From: Conoideocrella luteorostrata
Taxonomy: Eukaryota > Ascomycota > Sordariomycetes > Hypocreales > Clavicipitaceae
Reading direction: 5' to 3'
Length of the DNA: 64,000 nt
Assembly (NCBI GenBank): GCA_032433595.1
Contig: JASWJB010000015.1
Coordinates: 1 to 64,000, forward strand
The notes below the pieces were generated by a model. The model made no database searches. It saw only the letters and a program-made list of their open reading frames with translations, and was not told the origin of the DNA. Made by a program: the position numbers and the translations under genes. Each line of letters starts with the position of its first letter. The first letter of the stretch is position 1. Positions 36,225 through 47,688 of the stretch are shown in pieces.

Positions 36225-39200
36225 ATGGCTCGACCACTCCTTGTCGCCGCGCTAGCGACGTGTTTGAGCCAAGTTGTTCTTGCAACAAACGTCGAGCTCC
36301 CTCCATGTGTGGATAAGTTCAAACCGTTTGAGTATGTGGGATGTTTCAACGATGCCTCCAACCCTCCCGCTCTGGTGCTCAGGTCCAAAGCCGGCCAGGG
36401 CGACATGACTGTTGAGAAGTGCTCTGCCATATGTAAAGGTACGGTTTTCCCTTCGTCTGATGATGAGATGATACAGCGACACTCACTAACTAACGCCCCT
36501 CCCTTTAGGAAATGGTTTCCGCTATTCCGGACTCAAGTACTACGGCGTCTGCTTCTGCGGCAATGTCATCAACGGAAAACCAGCTGACAAGGCCGCTTGC
36601 AATCTTCCATGCAACGGTAACAAGGACGAGACTTGCGGAGGAAACAGCGCTTTATCTGTCTGGGAAGACAAGACCTTTCCCAAGAAGCCCGAGGAAGTTG
36701 CCGTCGAGGACTATCAACCTATTGGATGCTACACTGACAACTCACCCAATGGACGAGCCTTGTCTTACCCCGTCAAGGTTGACTCGGCGGCCTTGACGCC
36801 GCAGAAGTGTATTGCAGCTTGCAAGTATAGTGGATTTGCCTATGCAGGCACCGAATTTGGAGGGGAATGCTGGTGTGCTCCCACTCCGTCACCGGATACG
36901 AAGAAGGTGTCTGATGCAGAGTGCAACGTCCCTTGCAACGGAGACAAGTCGTCTACCTGCGGCGGCCGAAGCCGCTTGACTGTGTATGAGGCCAAGAGCC
37001 TGGAGTCGACCGAGCCATGCATGGGAAAGCCACCTGTTTCCTCATCGTCCGCCCCGACGATTCCCCCCACGTCGGGCCCGGCTACCAGTTCGACATCGGC
37101 CTCCAGCTCCGCCGAATCCAGCACCGGGCCTGCGTCAAGCACCGGGCCTGCGACAAGTACCGGACCAGCTACCAGCACTGGTCCCGCCACTTCCACTGGC
37201 CCGGCCACTTCTACTGGACCAGCGACGAGCACCGGCCCAGATACTTCAAGCTCATGCGATACCAGCACCGGCCCAGCCACTTCTACTGGCCCTGCTACTT
37301 CTAGCACTGGACCTGGTACTTCTACTGGTCCTGCCACGTCAACTGGCCCAGCTACCTCGACCGGCCCAGCTACTAGCACCGGACCTGATACTTCCACTGG
37401 CCCAGCTACCTCTACCGGACCTGGCACTTCTACTAGCCCAGCTACAAGTACTGGCCCTGCCACTAGCACCGGCCCAGAAACCTCAACCGGCCCTGCTACA
37501 TCTACCGGTCCTGCCACCTCCACTGGTCCTGAGACTTCCACTGGTCCTGGCACCTCTACCGGTCCTGCTACTTCCACTGGTCCTGCTACTTCTAGCACTG
37601 GACCTGGGACTTCTACTGGCCCAGCTACCAGCACTGGCCCTGCCACCTCTACCGGACCTGCCACGTCAACTGGTCCTGAGACTTCCACTAGCCCGGCTTC
37701 AAGCACTGGCCCGGCTACCTCGACTGGCCCTGCTTCTAGTACCGGACCTGGGACGAGCACCGGCCCGGATACCTCAAGCCCTTGCGATACCAGCACTGGC
37801 CCAGCTACTAGCACTGGCCCTGCCACTTCCACTGGTCCTGAGACTTCCACTAGTCCTGCTACCTCTAACACTGGGCCTGGAACTTCTACAGGCCCAGCTA
37901 CCAGCACTGGCCCGGCTACCTCGACTGGTCCAGCCACTTCTACTGGTCCTGCTACCAGCACTGGCCCTGCTACTAGCACCGGTCCTGGCACTTCCACTGG
38001 TCCTGGTACCTCGACTGGTCCTGGCACTTCTACAGGCCCAGCTACCAGCACTGGCCCGGCTACCTCGACTGGCCCTGCTTCTAGTACCGGACCTGGGACG
38101 AGCACCGGCCCCGATACCTCAAGCCCATGCGATACCAGCACTGGCCCAGCTACTTCCACTGGTCCTGCTACTTCTAGCACTGGGCCTGGCACTTCTACAG
38201 GCCCAGCTACCAGTACCGGTCCGGCTACCTCGACTGGTCCTGCTACTAGCACTGGTCCTGCCACTTCCACTGGTCCTGCCACCAGTACTGGCCCTGCCAC
38301 CTCGACTGGTCCAGAAACCTCAACTGGCCCTGCTACTTCTACCGGACCTGCTACTTCAACTGGCCCTGCTACTTCTACAGGACCTGAGACTTCCACTGGC
38401 CCGGCTACAAGCACCGGCCCAGCTACCTCGACTGGCCCTGCCACTTCAACTGGCCCTGCTACTTCTACTGGCCCTGCCACCTCAACTGGTCCAGCTACCT
38501 CGACTGGCCCAGCTACAAGCACTGGCCCGGCTACAAGCACTAGTCCAGCTACCTCAACTGGCCCCGCCACTTCAACCGGTCCTGCTACTTCTACTGGCCC
38601 TGCCACCTCGACTGGTCCAGAAACCTCAACTGGCCCTGCCACTTCTACCGGACCTGAGACTTCCACTGGCCCGGCTACAAGCACTGGCCCAGCTACCTCG
38701 ACTGGTCCAGCTACTTCTACTGGTCCTGCTACAAGCACTGGCCCAGCTACAAGTACTGGTCCAGCCACCTCAACTGGTCCTGCTACTTCTACTGGCCCAG
38801 CTACCTCGACTGGTCCAGCCACTTCTACAGGTCCTGCTACCAGCACTGGCCCTGCTACGAGCACCATTCCTGATACTTCTAGCACTGGACCTGGTACATC
38901 TACTGGACCAGCTACTTCCACTGGCCCTGTCACCATTTCCACCTCTATCAGCATTCCTTCGTCAACCTCGATGCCAGTGCCTACCACCAGCTCTCCTCCC
39001 ATCACGACGGACAAGCCGACAACAACGACACGATCCTGGACCACCACTACACTTTGCTCAAGCATTGTTACTACAACTCCAAAGTGCGAGAAACAGATTG
39101 GTGATTGGTGTGCGCCTCCTGTGCCAGACTGGTCGGATAAGCTTGGCTGCCTGCATTCCGCAGTAGCCTGCAAGCTACAGCTTCCTATCTGCTTCAAGAA

Positions 39201-39819
39201 AGCCGGTCTCGAGAATGCTATCAAGTGTTTCGAGTATGGAAAGTTCTGCAAGGAAATCGAGCTGTGCTGTCTCAAGTGCGCCTTCGGATCCTGCAGCAAG
39301 GGTCAATGCATTCAACCTCCCCCTGGACAGACTACCACGATTGTCACGCCTTGCCCAACGACGACAACTAAGCCACCAGCTGTGACTACTAAGCCTGCCT
39401 GCCCTCCCAAGCCAACGAATGTCTGTGTAGACATTGGCAAGAACGTTTGTGGAATTCCCTTGCCCGCTGTGTCTTGTAACGACATCAAGGAAGACTTTGC
39501 TGGAAACCCCTTCAAGCTGTACAACGATGAGGTCAGCACCAAATGTTGGTCTTTCCCTCTTCCCAAGGTTCCCGAGGCCTGTGCCCAAGCTTGCCAGGAG
39601 CAGTATGAGGAGTGCGAGAAGTACAACTTCTGGGATTGCTTGGGTAAGAAGCGCTCTTCTTCTGAAGCTGTACCCCGAGTGGTGGCCAAGCCCAGTGATT
39701 TGGACCGCCGCACCCTCGGCCTCGAACATCACTTGGCCTGTAAGGCTCAGCTGGGTGCTTGCTTGCTTGCCAACAAGAAGGTCAATCCCGCCGACAAGTG
39801 CAAGGAATATTGCTGCTAA
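36225..39819 (+). CDS. Secreted WSC-domain protein with giant STGPxT repeat
   Basis: Exons 36225-36438 and 36509-39819 (70-nt GTACGG...TTTAG intron) give 1174 aa. A signal peptide (LLVAALATCLSQVVLA) is followed by two WSC carbohydrate-binding domains: about residues 38-120 (YVGCFND ... DETCGGNSALSVW) and 136-225 (IGCYTDN ... SSTCGGRSRLTVY). The intron splits the first. Residues about 275-880 are roughly 100 hexapeptides of the type STGPAT, interrupted three times by a Cys-containing SSCDTSTGP/SPCDTSTGP block. The last 250 residues are Cys-rich with a Thr/Pro linker and end in EYCC; no GPI signal is visible. It is probably an O-glycosylated, wall-bound adhesin-like protein; the C-terminal domain family is unknown. 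Confidence 0.88.
37120..38945 (+). repeat. 18-nt minisatellite, about 100 copies
   Basis: A nearly unbroken array of an 18-nt unit encoding STGPAT, with A/E/G/D and S/T variants. Synonymous positions vary greatly between copies (AGC, TCT, TCA, TCG, TCC for Ser), while the peptide is conserved. Higher-order blocks recur, for example the region with SPCDTSTGP appears at about 37770 and again at about 38120. The array leaves three frames open, so long antisense and +1 frames here are artefacts. Confidence 0.93.
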
Positions 39820-40379
39820 GCGAATTCTTAATTGAGGTTGACAACGTAAATAAGCATTCATTACAATGTCGATAATTTTGTACTAGATTTCTTTCCTTTT
39901 TCTATACATAGTTTAATGAGGATCATTTTCATTTACCTCTCAAAGTGGAACTTTCGAAAAACGTAATCATCCTGGATGTCTGTGATAAACAATAAAGAGC
40001 GATTGGGAGACACCGACCTCACAATGTCGCAAGGTTTGTTCTTATTACGGCCCGAAGGGGTCATGCAGTCGTGGCTTTGCCTGAACGTCGAGTCACTCTT
40101 CTAGTACTAGTACACCGCAATTGAAGCGTTGTATCTGGCATGTGGTAGGCCAAAATCTTCTACGTGGTTGACGTGCACGGGGCTCATAAACTAAGACTAC
40201 GGGCGTTTGTGTGAGGGGGGTTCAATGGATCGCTGAAACTCTTGAGATTTTGGAGCGGAGTCAAGTGCTTCCTCATTTCTGTGAATGCGGCTGTATTGGA
40301 ACATATCGCCTATTATGTTGCAGGCAGTCCAAATGCTAATAAGGTAGAGAATGCATTGAACCACCAGCAAATGCACTCC
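39820..40379. other. Convergent intergenic region
   Basis: 3' flanks of the WSC gene and of the small secreted protein; I see nothing else. Confidence 0.5.
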
Positions 40380-40997
40380 TTACTTATGCCAGAACTGTAC
40401 ATCATTCCATGTAATGCTTAACCCGCCGGTACCACTGTTAGTTGTGTATGCGCCAATCTTGTCATAAAAGCTGCCTCCAGGCGCATTATTGTCTGTGTAC
40501 ATTTCCTTCCCATTGACATAAACGCTATAGCGGCGTCTGCTGGTGTCGTGGACGGTGTTGATGCGAACTGTCGATCCAACCCTGGCAACGGCGTCGGCAA
40601 TCGTCTTCCCGCCCTCGACGCTATACAGTCGGCCGCCTTGCTCCACACCCATAATGAAGAAAGGACCAGCGTCACCATTAAATGTCTGTTTGATGGAGAT
40701 GCGGTTGCCGGACATGGAGTTGATCTTGAACTCGCCGCCGAATTGACGCACAGCGGAGGAATAGTCGTCGTTGTAACGACGCTCGGCACGGAGATGGCCA
40801 TTGGAGCATCCTGAGCCACTGTGGTCTCCGTTGGGATTTTGGGGAATGGAGAATGTGTTTCCATCTACCCTGCCACCGGCGCATTGCTGCTGGGAGAAAC
40901 CAGGATGGTCCTCCGTCCAGCCGCCGCCTTCGACAGGGCTTCCAGCCATGCCGACTGCGGCGGCGGACAGCGCCAGAACGATGGTTCTTCCTAGCAT
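40380..40997 (-). CDS. Secreted jelly-roll (ConA-like) protein, possible lyase
   Basis: A single-exon 205-aa protein. A signal peptide (IVLALSAAAVGMAGSP) is followed by a domain of alternating beta-strand patterns: LRAERRYNDDYSS, GEFKINSMSGNRISIKQTF, FIMGVEQGGRLY, TVHDTSRRRYSVYVNGK, FYDKIGAYTTNSGTG, and the terminal ITWNDVQFWHK. The last motifs resemble the concanavalin-A-like jelly-roll found in alginate/glucuronan-lyase-type proteins. The Gln/Lys and Tyr positions are compatible with a lyase, but I cannot assign a catalytic residue set, so function stays open. Two mature cysteines (QQCAGG, GSGCSNG) may form a disulphide. Confidence 0.75.
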   Translation of the reverse strand: MLGRTIVLALSAAAVGMAGSPVEGGGWTEDHPGFSQQQCAGGRVDGNTFSIPQNPNGDHSGSGCSNGHLRAERRYNDDYSSAVRQFGGEFKINSMSGNRISIKQTFNGDAGPFFIMGVEQGGRLYSVEGGKTIADAVARVGSTVRINTVHDTSRRRYSVYVNGKEMYTDNNAPGGSFYDKIGAYTTNSGTGGLSITWNDVQFWHK

Positions 40998-41573
40998 GAT
41001 GAGAAATAACTGTTTGAGATAAGGCGATTTTGTAGTTCAGTTTATTGCAACTCAGGCTCGTTGGAGTCCCGAAACGCTACTCTTATAGCAAAGAGGATCG
41101 GGGCACTCATGTATACAGAAGGATCCAAGTGTAGCCAGTATGAGTTTAATTGGTGGAAAAACAATGGAAAAGCGTTCGGCTGGAGCGACATCAAGCGACC
41201 GTAAGATTTGCCCCTGTTAAGAACACTAATACGGAGCACATCGGCACTAAACTCCACCAAGATGGCTTGCGTGCCTCAGCTGCGAGACATTATACGCGGA
41301 ATAATAACCCCAAACACAGAACCGGGCGGCCCGCCATGTCACACTGAGCCATCCTTCAGGTTATAGCAAGAGAACCTGCGCATTGCGAAGCTTACGTCGT
41401 GCTGCTAAAACTGAGCACTTGGCATTCTGCCAACCACGAATCCTGGAACTAGACAGACCACCAACATTGAGGTAGTCATATCACTGCATTTAGTAATATG
41501 CAGTTCTTTTTTACAATTTTGATATTGCTGTATTTTGTTTCGCTGATCAGTATAAGATGTGTAATGTGCCTGT
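40998..41573. other. Intergenic region
   Basis: Promoter of the small secreted protein and 3' flank of the sugar transporter. I see no gene. Confidence 0.5.
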
Positions 41574-43170
41574 CTATGCTCTATGCGTAGCTGTTCCCTT
41601 TGCATCTGACTCATTACTTTCCTCTGCGTGTTGGATGTAGGGCAAGGTTCGCGCAATCTTGGGCGGATCCCAGATACTTTTTGACGTCATAAAAATCTCA
41701 TCTATCTCTTCCAACGAACGCCCGCTGGTTTCAGGAAAGAAGAAGTAGACTGTCGGGACGATGGCTGCATTGAGGACCGCAAACACAATGTAGTAGCGAT
41801 AGCTGATGGTATTGAACCCAATTGGTGTTACTTCAGCCAACAAGAAATTGAAGATCCAGACCGCGGCTGTCGACACCGCGCTGATGGCAGCTCGGAGCTG
41901 CAACGGAGCGACCTCGGTGGCGTACAGGAAGGTCAGCCCGGAATATCCGACGGTAAAGATGAACTGGAACACGAATAGGAATATGACAGCAACGACTAAG
42001 GCTCCAGTATTGTCCATGGTGGATGTTGTGCCTGACAGAATGGCCATGGATATGGCCATGCCCGCAGCACTCCAAAGCATCAAAGGACGTCGCCCAAGAC
42101 GGTCAATGGTGAAGAATGCCAGCCAACCTCCGAATGGCTGTGTCATGCACATGGACGCTGCTAGAATGCGCGAATTTATGGGACTCATTCCAAGGTATTG
42201 TTCAAAAATCGTCGTGGCATACATGGAGATGAGATTGATGCCGCACATCCGCTGGAACATTTGCCCTGTGGCAGCCAGAACCGTTCGGTGGAACATGCGC
42301 TGCTCGCCCATGGTGAGCATTGCCTTCCACGACAAGGTGCCGCAAATCGATAACGAAACCTCGATGTCCCGAATATCTTCAGTGATGAGCTCACTTTGCG
42401 GATCAAGGTCGCCGAGCGCGGCAAGAATTTCTCGTGCTTCTTCTTGCCGACCCTGCTTTACCAGCCATCGCGGGGACTCTGGCAACACAGAGACGAATAC
42501 CATGATGGCAAGCAGGGGAACAATTTGGATGCCCAATGGGAATCGCCACGAAATGGAGCTGCTCCTGACAAAATAGAAGCCAAAGTCAATCCATAGCGCA
42601 ACTGAGGCTCCGGCGCCTAGGAATATGCCGTCGGTCACTACGTGAGCGCCGCGCTTGCTTGCCTTGGAGACCTCGGACTGCCAAACCGGCACGGTCGCCA
42701 GATATCCGCCGGTACCAAGGCCAAGGACTAGTCTTGCGACAATGAACTGGGCTAAGCCAAAGGACGAGGCCATCAGCGCTGCTCCGATTATCGTCACTGC
42801 CGAGGCAAGGAAGATGACTCGACGCCGACCGAGCTTGTCGCCTAGATATATGCACGACAAGGAGCCGAACATGCCTCCGACGGTGAAGAGCGCAACGACA
42901 GTTCCTGTCGTCACTGTGTTATTATCACGACATTGTGGAGCGAAACTGCTTGAGAGAGTATATACCCTGGATGGTGGAGTTGTGTTGCTGTTCAGCACCA
43001 TCAGTGTTCAAAGTATCCAGCTGTGGAAACGTTTTAATAAATGAATCCAAGGTCAATAACCCCCCGGCAACACTGAGGTTGTACCCGTAACAGAAAAAAG
43101 CTGGGCAGACGACCAGCCAGATAATGGCGTGGCTCAATGAAGAGCCGCGCAGGCCAAGATATGGAGCCAT
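41574..43170 (-). CDS. MFS sugar transporter
   Basis: Exon 1 (42966-43170) and exon 2 (41574-42904), with a 61-nt GTATAT...GACAG intron, give 511 aa. Twelve hydrophobic segments carry sugar-porter signatures: YGYNLSVAGGLLTL in helix 1, GDKLGRRRVIF after helix 2, LPESPRWLVKQGR, QRMCGINLISMYATTIF, LGRRPLML and PETSGRSLEEIDEIF. The splice restores the conserved IQGTVVALFTVGGMFGSL. It is probably a plasma-membrane hexose or related sugar importer. It is much shorter than the 646-aa transporter at 17.9-20.3 kb because it lacks the long N-terminal tail. Confidence 0.92.
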
Positions 43171-44587
43171 GGTATAATCTTTCGAAGATGTGCAATGCTG
43201 GCACTCCAGAAACTAGAGTTAAAGTCAAGTGTAATAGATGTGACTTGTCATACTGAGTACCACTAAGTTTGACGTTACATTTATGTCCTTATATGCAAGT
43301 ACACTCCAGGAGCCTCGCCTCCGCATTTCGGGTTGATCCGCAAGAGACGGAGACCCTCCCCCGCAATTTGACGGCCATCGGCGGCCGCCGCAAGATCAGC
43401 TCTGATACTAAGTGGACTGGCTAGCTAAGACTCGTAGTACTAGAATGGTTTTGGCGTTTGACGAAGAGAAGATGACGATCGACGAGCCAATAGCTTCGTG
43501 GCTTATCTTCTCATACTTACAAGCGAAACTCGTGGCGTTGATGATCCCCAGTCCCCCCCGTCCTCTCTCACAGGGGGGCGGCCATGCATGCACGGTCAAG
43601 GTACATGCAGCATGTGGGATGGTGGACATGGAATCCCCCAGCCGTCATCCACTGACGGACGCGGATGAACTCCGCCATGAACGGTAGTTTCGGTTGCTGT
43701 TTAGCATGACATAGAATTGAGTCCTCGGACAACTCTGAGTTATTATTTCATTTTGTTGAAGCGGCTCTTGATTGACGTCTCCTGGCGGTACGGTTCTTCT
43801 ATAATACCGCATCAAGGATCAGTAGCACACGTGCTGTCGCCCGATAAAAACGCCACCACATTCGCAATGCCACTAACTAATATCCTATTGGAACAGGCCT
43901 GCTCGGCTTCTTTTCCGTTGAATTGCCGAATGCAACGTCTAACGCGGCGCCGTCCGCCAACATTTTCTGGCAACGTCCTGCTAGTAATTAGCAGTCGCAC
44001 AGAGGCTGCAGCGATTGAAGCCTCAAAATCAACCTTCTGTCATCTAGAGCCACGGAAATCCATCGCATCTGTGGCTAAACTGGGAAAAATTTGTCAACCC
44101 TGAATTTAGTCGTATATGTATGTCTGGCTCTAAATATAAGCAGCCACTGCATGGAGCCTGGTATTTATTATGAGACTAAGACAACAAAAATGAGATGTCT
44201 AGGATAGGCCTTTGACAGACACAAGTGACTAATGACCCTTGCGGTCATGCTGGAGGGGCGAGGATCCCTCAATTCCTTGACATAACTTGGCTGGTTTACT
44301 AGCCTCCAGCCCATACCTTGGCAGTGACCATGTTTGTCATAGCCAAGATCATACTACTGAGTAATAGGAAGCCGTATGTGGATTTGAAAACTGTGCACCC
44401 TGTGTTATGTACGTGATTGCTATGTGCCTGATTGCTATGTGCCTGATTGCTATGTACCTGATTACTATGTACCTAATTGCTATGTACCTAATTGCTATGT
44501 GCCTGATTGCTATGTGCCTGATTGCTATGTGCCTGATTGCTATGTGCCTAATTGCTATGCACCTAACTAATGTGACTCGGACACGAA
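43171..44587. other. Intergenic region with minisatellite
   Basis: This 1.4-kb spacer between two minus-strand genes holds a 15-nt minisatellite just downstream of the GH81 stop codon. No other coding or RNA feature is evident. Confidence 0.5.
44407..44571. repeat. 15-nt minisatellite, 11 copies
   Basis: Eleven tandem copies of a TATGTGCCTGATTGC-type unit, with transitions at a few positions (GTGCCTG/GTACCTA). It begins 17 nt past the GH81 stop codon, so it probably lies in or next to that gene's 3' untranslated region. The pentapeptide frame it leaves open is not considered a gene. Confidence 0.9.
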
Positions 44588-47500
44588 TTACACAGCGAGG
44601 AACCGAAACCCGGAGCTCGCCGATTCAGCAGCACCATTGTTGATAAGATACCCATCACTACCAATCTGAACGTAATGACCGTTACTTCCAGCTTTGATTG
44701 AATAAACCCCGGAAGGGGCCCCCTCTTTCGCTCGTATGACGAATGTCTCCCATGAAGAAGCTTTATCACGAATCGCCGCGAGGGCCGACCTTCCCCCCTG
44801 ATCGGCAGTTACATACTGGTTTGTCGTAGTGAGCTGGAGTGTGCCCGCATTTGGCAAATATGCGCTCTTGAACACAGACGCAGAGTCCAAGGAAGTCACC
44901 GAAGCAGTCAGACGGCTGTCTGTGGCCGACACGCCGACATACTTCCCAGACGATACGTCTTGCAGTTTGTAGGTCCCGTAAGGATTCTGCGGCAAAGCAC
45001 TACAGATGGGGTTGCCATTTGGATTAGGTCGCGTGCCGATGAAGAAAAGTTCGTTTGTGTATGTGTTTCCGGAACCTGCCGCTTTCTGGTAAGTACGTTG
45101 AAGCTCTAGGAATTGTCAGTGACAGGAAGACAAACCCCATGTGGTCAGTGTGCCACTCCATTGTGCGGCAACTTGCGGATTGTAATTTGCATACGCAGCA
45201 ATAATGACGCATTTCCTGCAGTTGGCCTGTTAGGAGTGATACTATGTGCAGGAGGGATTGATGGGCTCTGACTCACCAATCGTCGCCGGTCGACGGGTCT
45301 TGAAGTTCCTTCATCGTGTATGACCATATATTCTCAACCCACTGCGAATCATATAAAACCTACATGTGGCACCGCAAACGGTTAGAAATGGAGAGAACAG
45401 TTGGTTAGGCTGGCAACATACCTCATTGGCTGGCGTGAGCGGCAGGATCTGAATTGCTGCAATTTGGCTCCTGAGAGAACCCCAAAACAGCCAGGCACCA
45501 GACTGATAGTCCATCACATTTCCCATCGAGGTTAGATCTCTCACCTGTGACTCTGGATATGGGTTGTCGCGGTCGTTTGGGCTTTGCTGCGGGTACAAAT
45601 GCCAGTAAACCTGTGCTGCATGCTGCTCACTTGCGAGCAACAGCTTTGCGTAGTTGACGTAGTCTTGAGACAGGGCAACAGATGCCCACAGCAAAGCGCC
45701 ATAATATCCATTGATAGCCTCTCCTGAGGATTCTTGATCTCTGCTCCCGGCGCCATTTGCTATTCCGGACGCCCACGAGTGCCCTGCAAACCAATCGCGA
45801 CACCTAGTAACAGGGAATTGGGGGTCTTGAGATGATGGATTGATGATGTCACTAATAGACGAAACATTAGCTAAGATTTGCCCGAGTCATTCGATCGATC
45901 TACTTTCTGAGCCAAACTTACCGTGCAAAGTAATTGATGTATTCTCTGTGTTGTGCCAGCCAGTTTCCATCGTATTTAGCAATTACGGCGGCAATATTCA
46001 AGAAATATCCGTAATGGAAATGATGATCGTTGTAATAGCCGTTGCCAAAGTCAACATAGACATTGTCGGCTCCAGCCTTATTGATTACGCCTCCCCATGC
46101 GGTCTCATAGGCAGGAACGGCAGAAGATGAGGGATGGAACCAATAGTTGAACGAAACCTTGAGATAGTCGACGACCTTGTTGGCTAGGTCCTGGCGTCCG
46201 AGATGCTCACTTCCAAATGGTCAGCATTGATGCAATTGATAGGAAATGGGAGACTGTTCATACGCGATGAGTGCTAAGCGGGATTTAGCGGCAAGCGTAC
46301 CACCCCAGTAATAAAAGTCATTTGGGACAGATGCATTTTCAGGAATGAGTAAACTGATTTCATATTCAAGGCCCTGCATAACGCTTGACTGGCATGAAGA
46401 GTCCAGTGCACGGGGAGGATTCCACGAGATGGGTGATAAATCATAAGAGAGACTCCATCGATTACCAATGGCGGGATACATCCACCCCTATGAGCGCATA
46501 GTGTAAGCAATACCGTATTTACCTTTTCGTACACAGAATAAAACTCACTTTTGTAGTCAGATAGCCGAGACTACTGGTTGGAGGGAAGTTTGGATTCTCC
46601 ATCTTGAGCCGGTGGTGCGGCCATGTCAACATGAGCAAGTTGGCACCGTCCCCGACTGTATCCCAGGTGAATATCATGTTGCCCGTTTTGTCAGTAAAGG
46701 TGTAGTCCAAGGCAGCTGCGGTAGGATAAATTTGGTAATGCTGGTCGAGCAAAGCTTTGTGGCTTGGGTCAGCAAGCTTGACAAGGCGAATGACACCGTC
46801 ATAAGCGCCGCCAGCCTGTATAACTCCAGAATCAGACGAGGTTGCAGTTGCAGTCAGAGTGATGGGTTTCATTGCATAAATGATGTAAGTCGCTCCTTTG
46901 GTATCTGTCACCGTGAATGTAGTGCCGGTTGAGCTCACTTTTAAATATCCTGATTAGCGAAGAAGATGCAGCATTAGGAATAAATTGGCATACCGGTGTC
47001 CCCAACGTTGATGCTCTTGTCACCGAAAGATTTGATTCCGCCGTTCATGGACTTAAATAACGGCGTAGACGACTTGAATTCAAAAGTCATGTACGGCGAA
47101 CCGGGAACCAAAAGTGCCGTGAGTGTCCCGGCTCCCTGGAAATACTGCACTGTAATGGTTTGGGTGTCAAAAGCAACGGCCTTGTGGTTTTCAAAAGCTC
47201 CCGAGTGTTCCGCAAAGGATGCCCTCCAATCAACTTGCGTTGGCTGTTTGATAGAGCTTCCATCAAATTGTCGATTGGCACTCATGCCAAACAAGATACC
47301 GTAGCCGTCAAGAGATGACTGGTAGGGAAACGGCCCGGCGGCTGTGCCGTTTCCAGGAATAGCTGCATAGGAAGCCCACCATGTATTTGTCGGGAACTGC
47401 TCAAGGATCAGTCTTCGAGCTCGTACTAGCTCTTAACTTGCATGTTCAGGCACCTACCGGAGGCTTCAGCCCATCAAAGAATGAGCCTACAGGGAGCGCG

Positions 47501-47688
47501 CTACATGCAACTGTGCCGCCAGCCAGGTTAGTGGCAGAATCGGTAGAGATTGGGCCAAATGTGCCGCGCTTCCCGTAGCGGTGCGAGACGAAGTCTGTCA
47601 ACTCATCTGCCGCCTCTGAAGTATACGCCGGCAGAACAGCCGCATACGCCAGAGAAGGAAGAAGCACAAGCCCTCGGAGAAGCATCAT
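44588..47688 (-). CDS. GH81 endo-beta-1,3-glucanase with C-terminal trefoil-like domain
   Basis: Nine exons (47458-47688, 46994-47396, 46549-46949, 46264-46487, 45922-46209, 45422-45851, 45277-45359, 45136-45215, 44588-45105) give 885 aa. A signal peptide leads a GH81 catalytic region: FPTNTWWASYAAIPGNG, YGILFGMSANRQF, YNDHHFHYGYFL, RDWFAGHSWASGIANGAG and the catalytic-Glu block RDQESSGEAINGYYGALLW. The enzyme cleaves beta-1,3-glucan of fungal or host walls. The last exon encodes about 135 residues beginning NPYGTYKLQDVSSGKYVGVS and continuing VYSIKAGSNGHYVQI, a fascin/ricin-like beta-trefoil that could bind glycan. An in-frame Met 15 nt upstream (47703) is an alternative start. All eight introns keep the frame. 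Confidence 0.92.

Noticed and set aside
36986..39166. A 726-codon plus-strand frame in another register of the WSC gene
   Set aside because: Leu/Pro/Ala-rich shadow of the STGPxT array; the WSC frame has signal peptide, domains and a conserved Cys-rich end.
36840..39299. An 819-codon minus-strand frame opposite the WSC gene
   Set aside because: It is the antisense reading of the 18-nt repeat (a Val/Pro-rich repeat) with no signal, domain or splice support. The array leaves several frames open by construction.
44407..44643. A 78-codon frame with MC/MY-LIA pentapeptide repeats
   Set aside because: It is only the translation of the 15-nt minisatellite.
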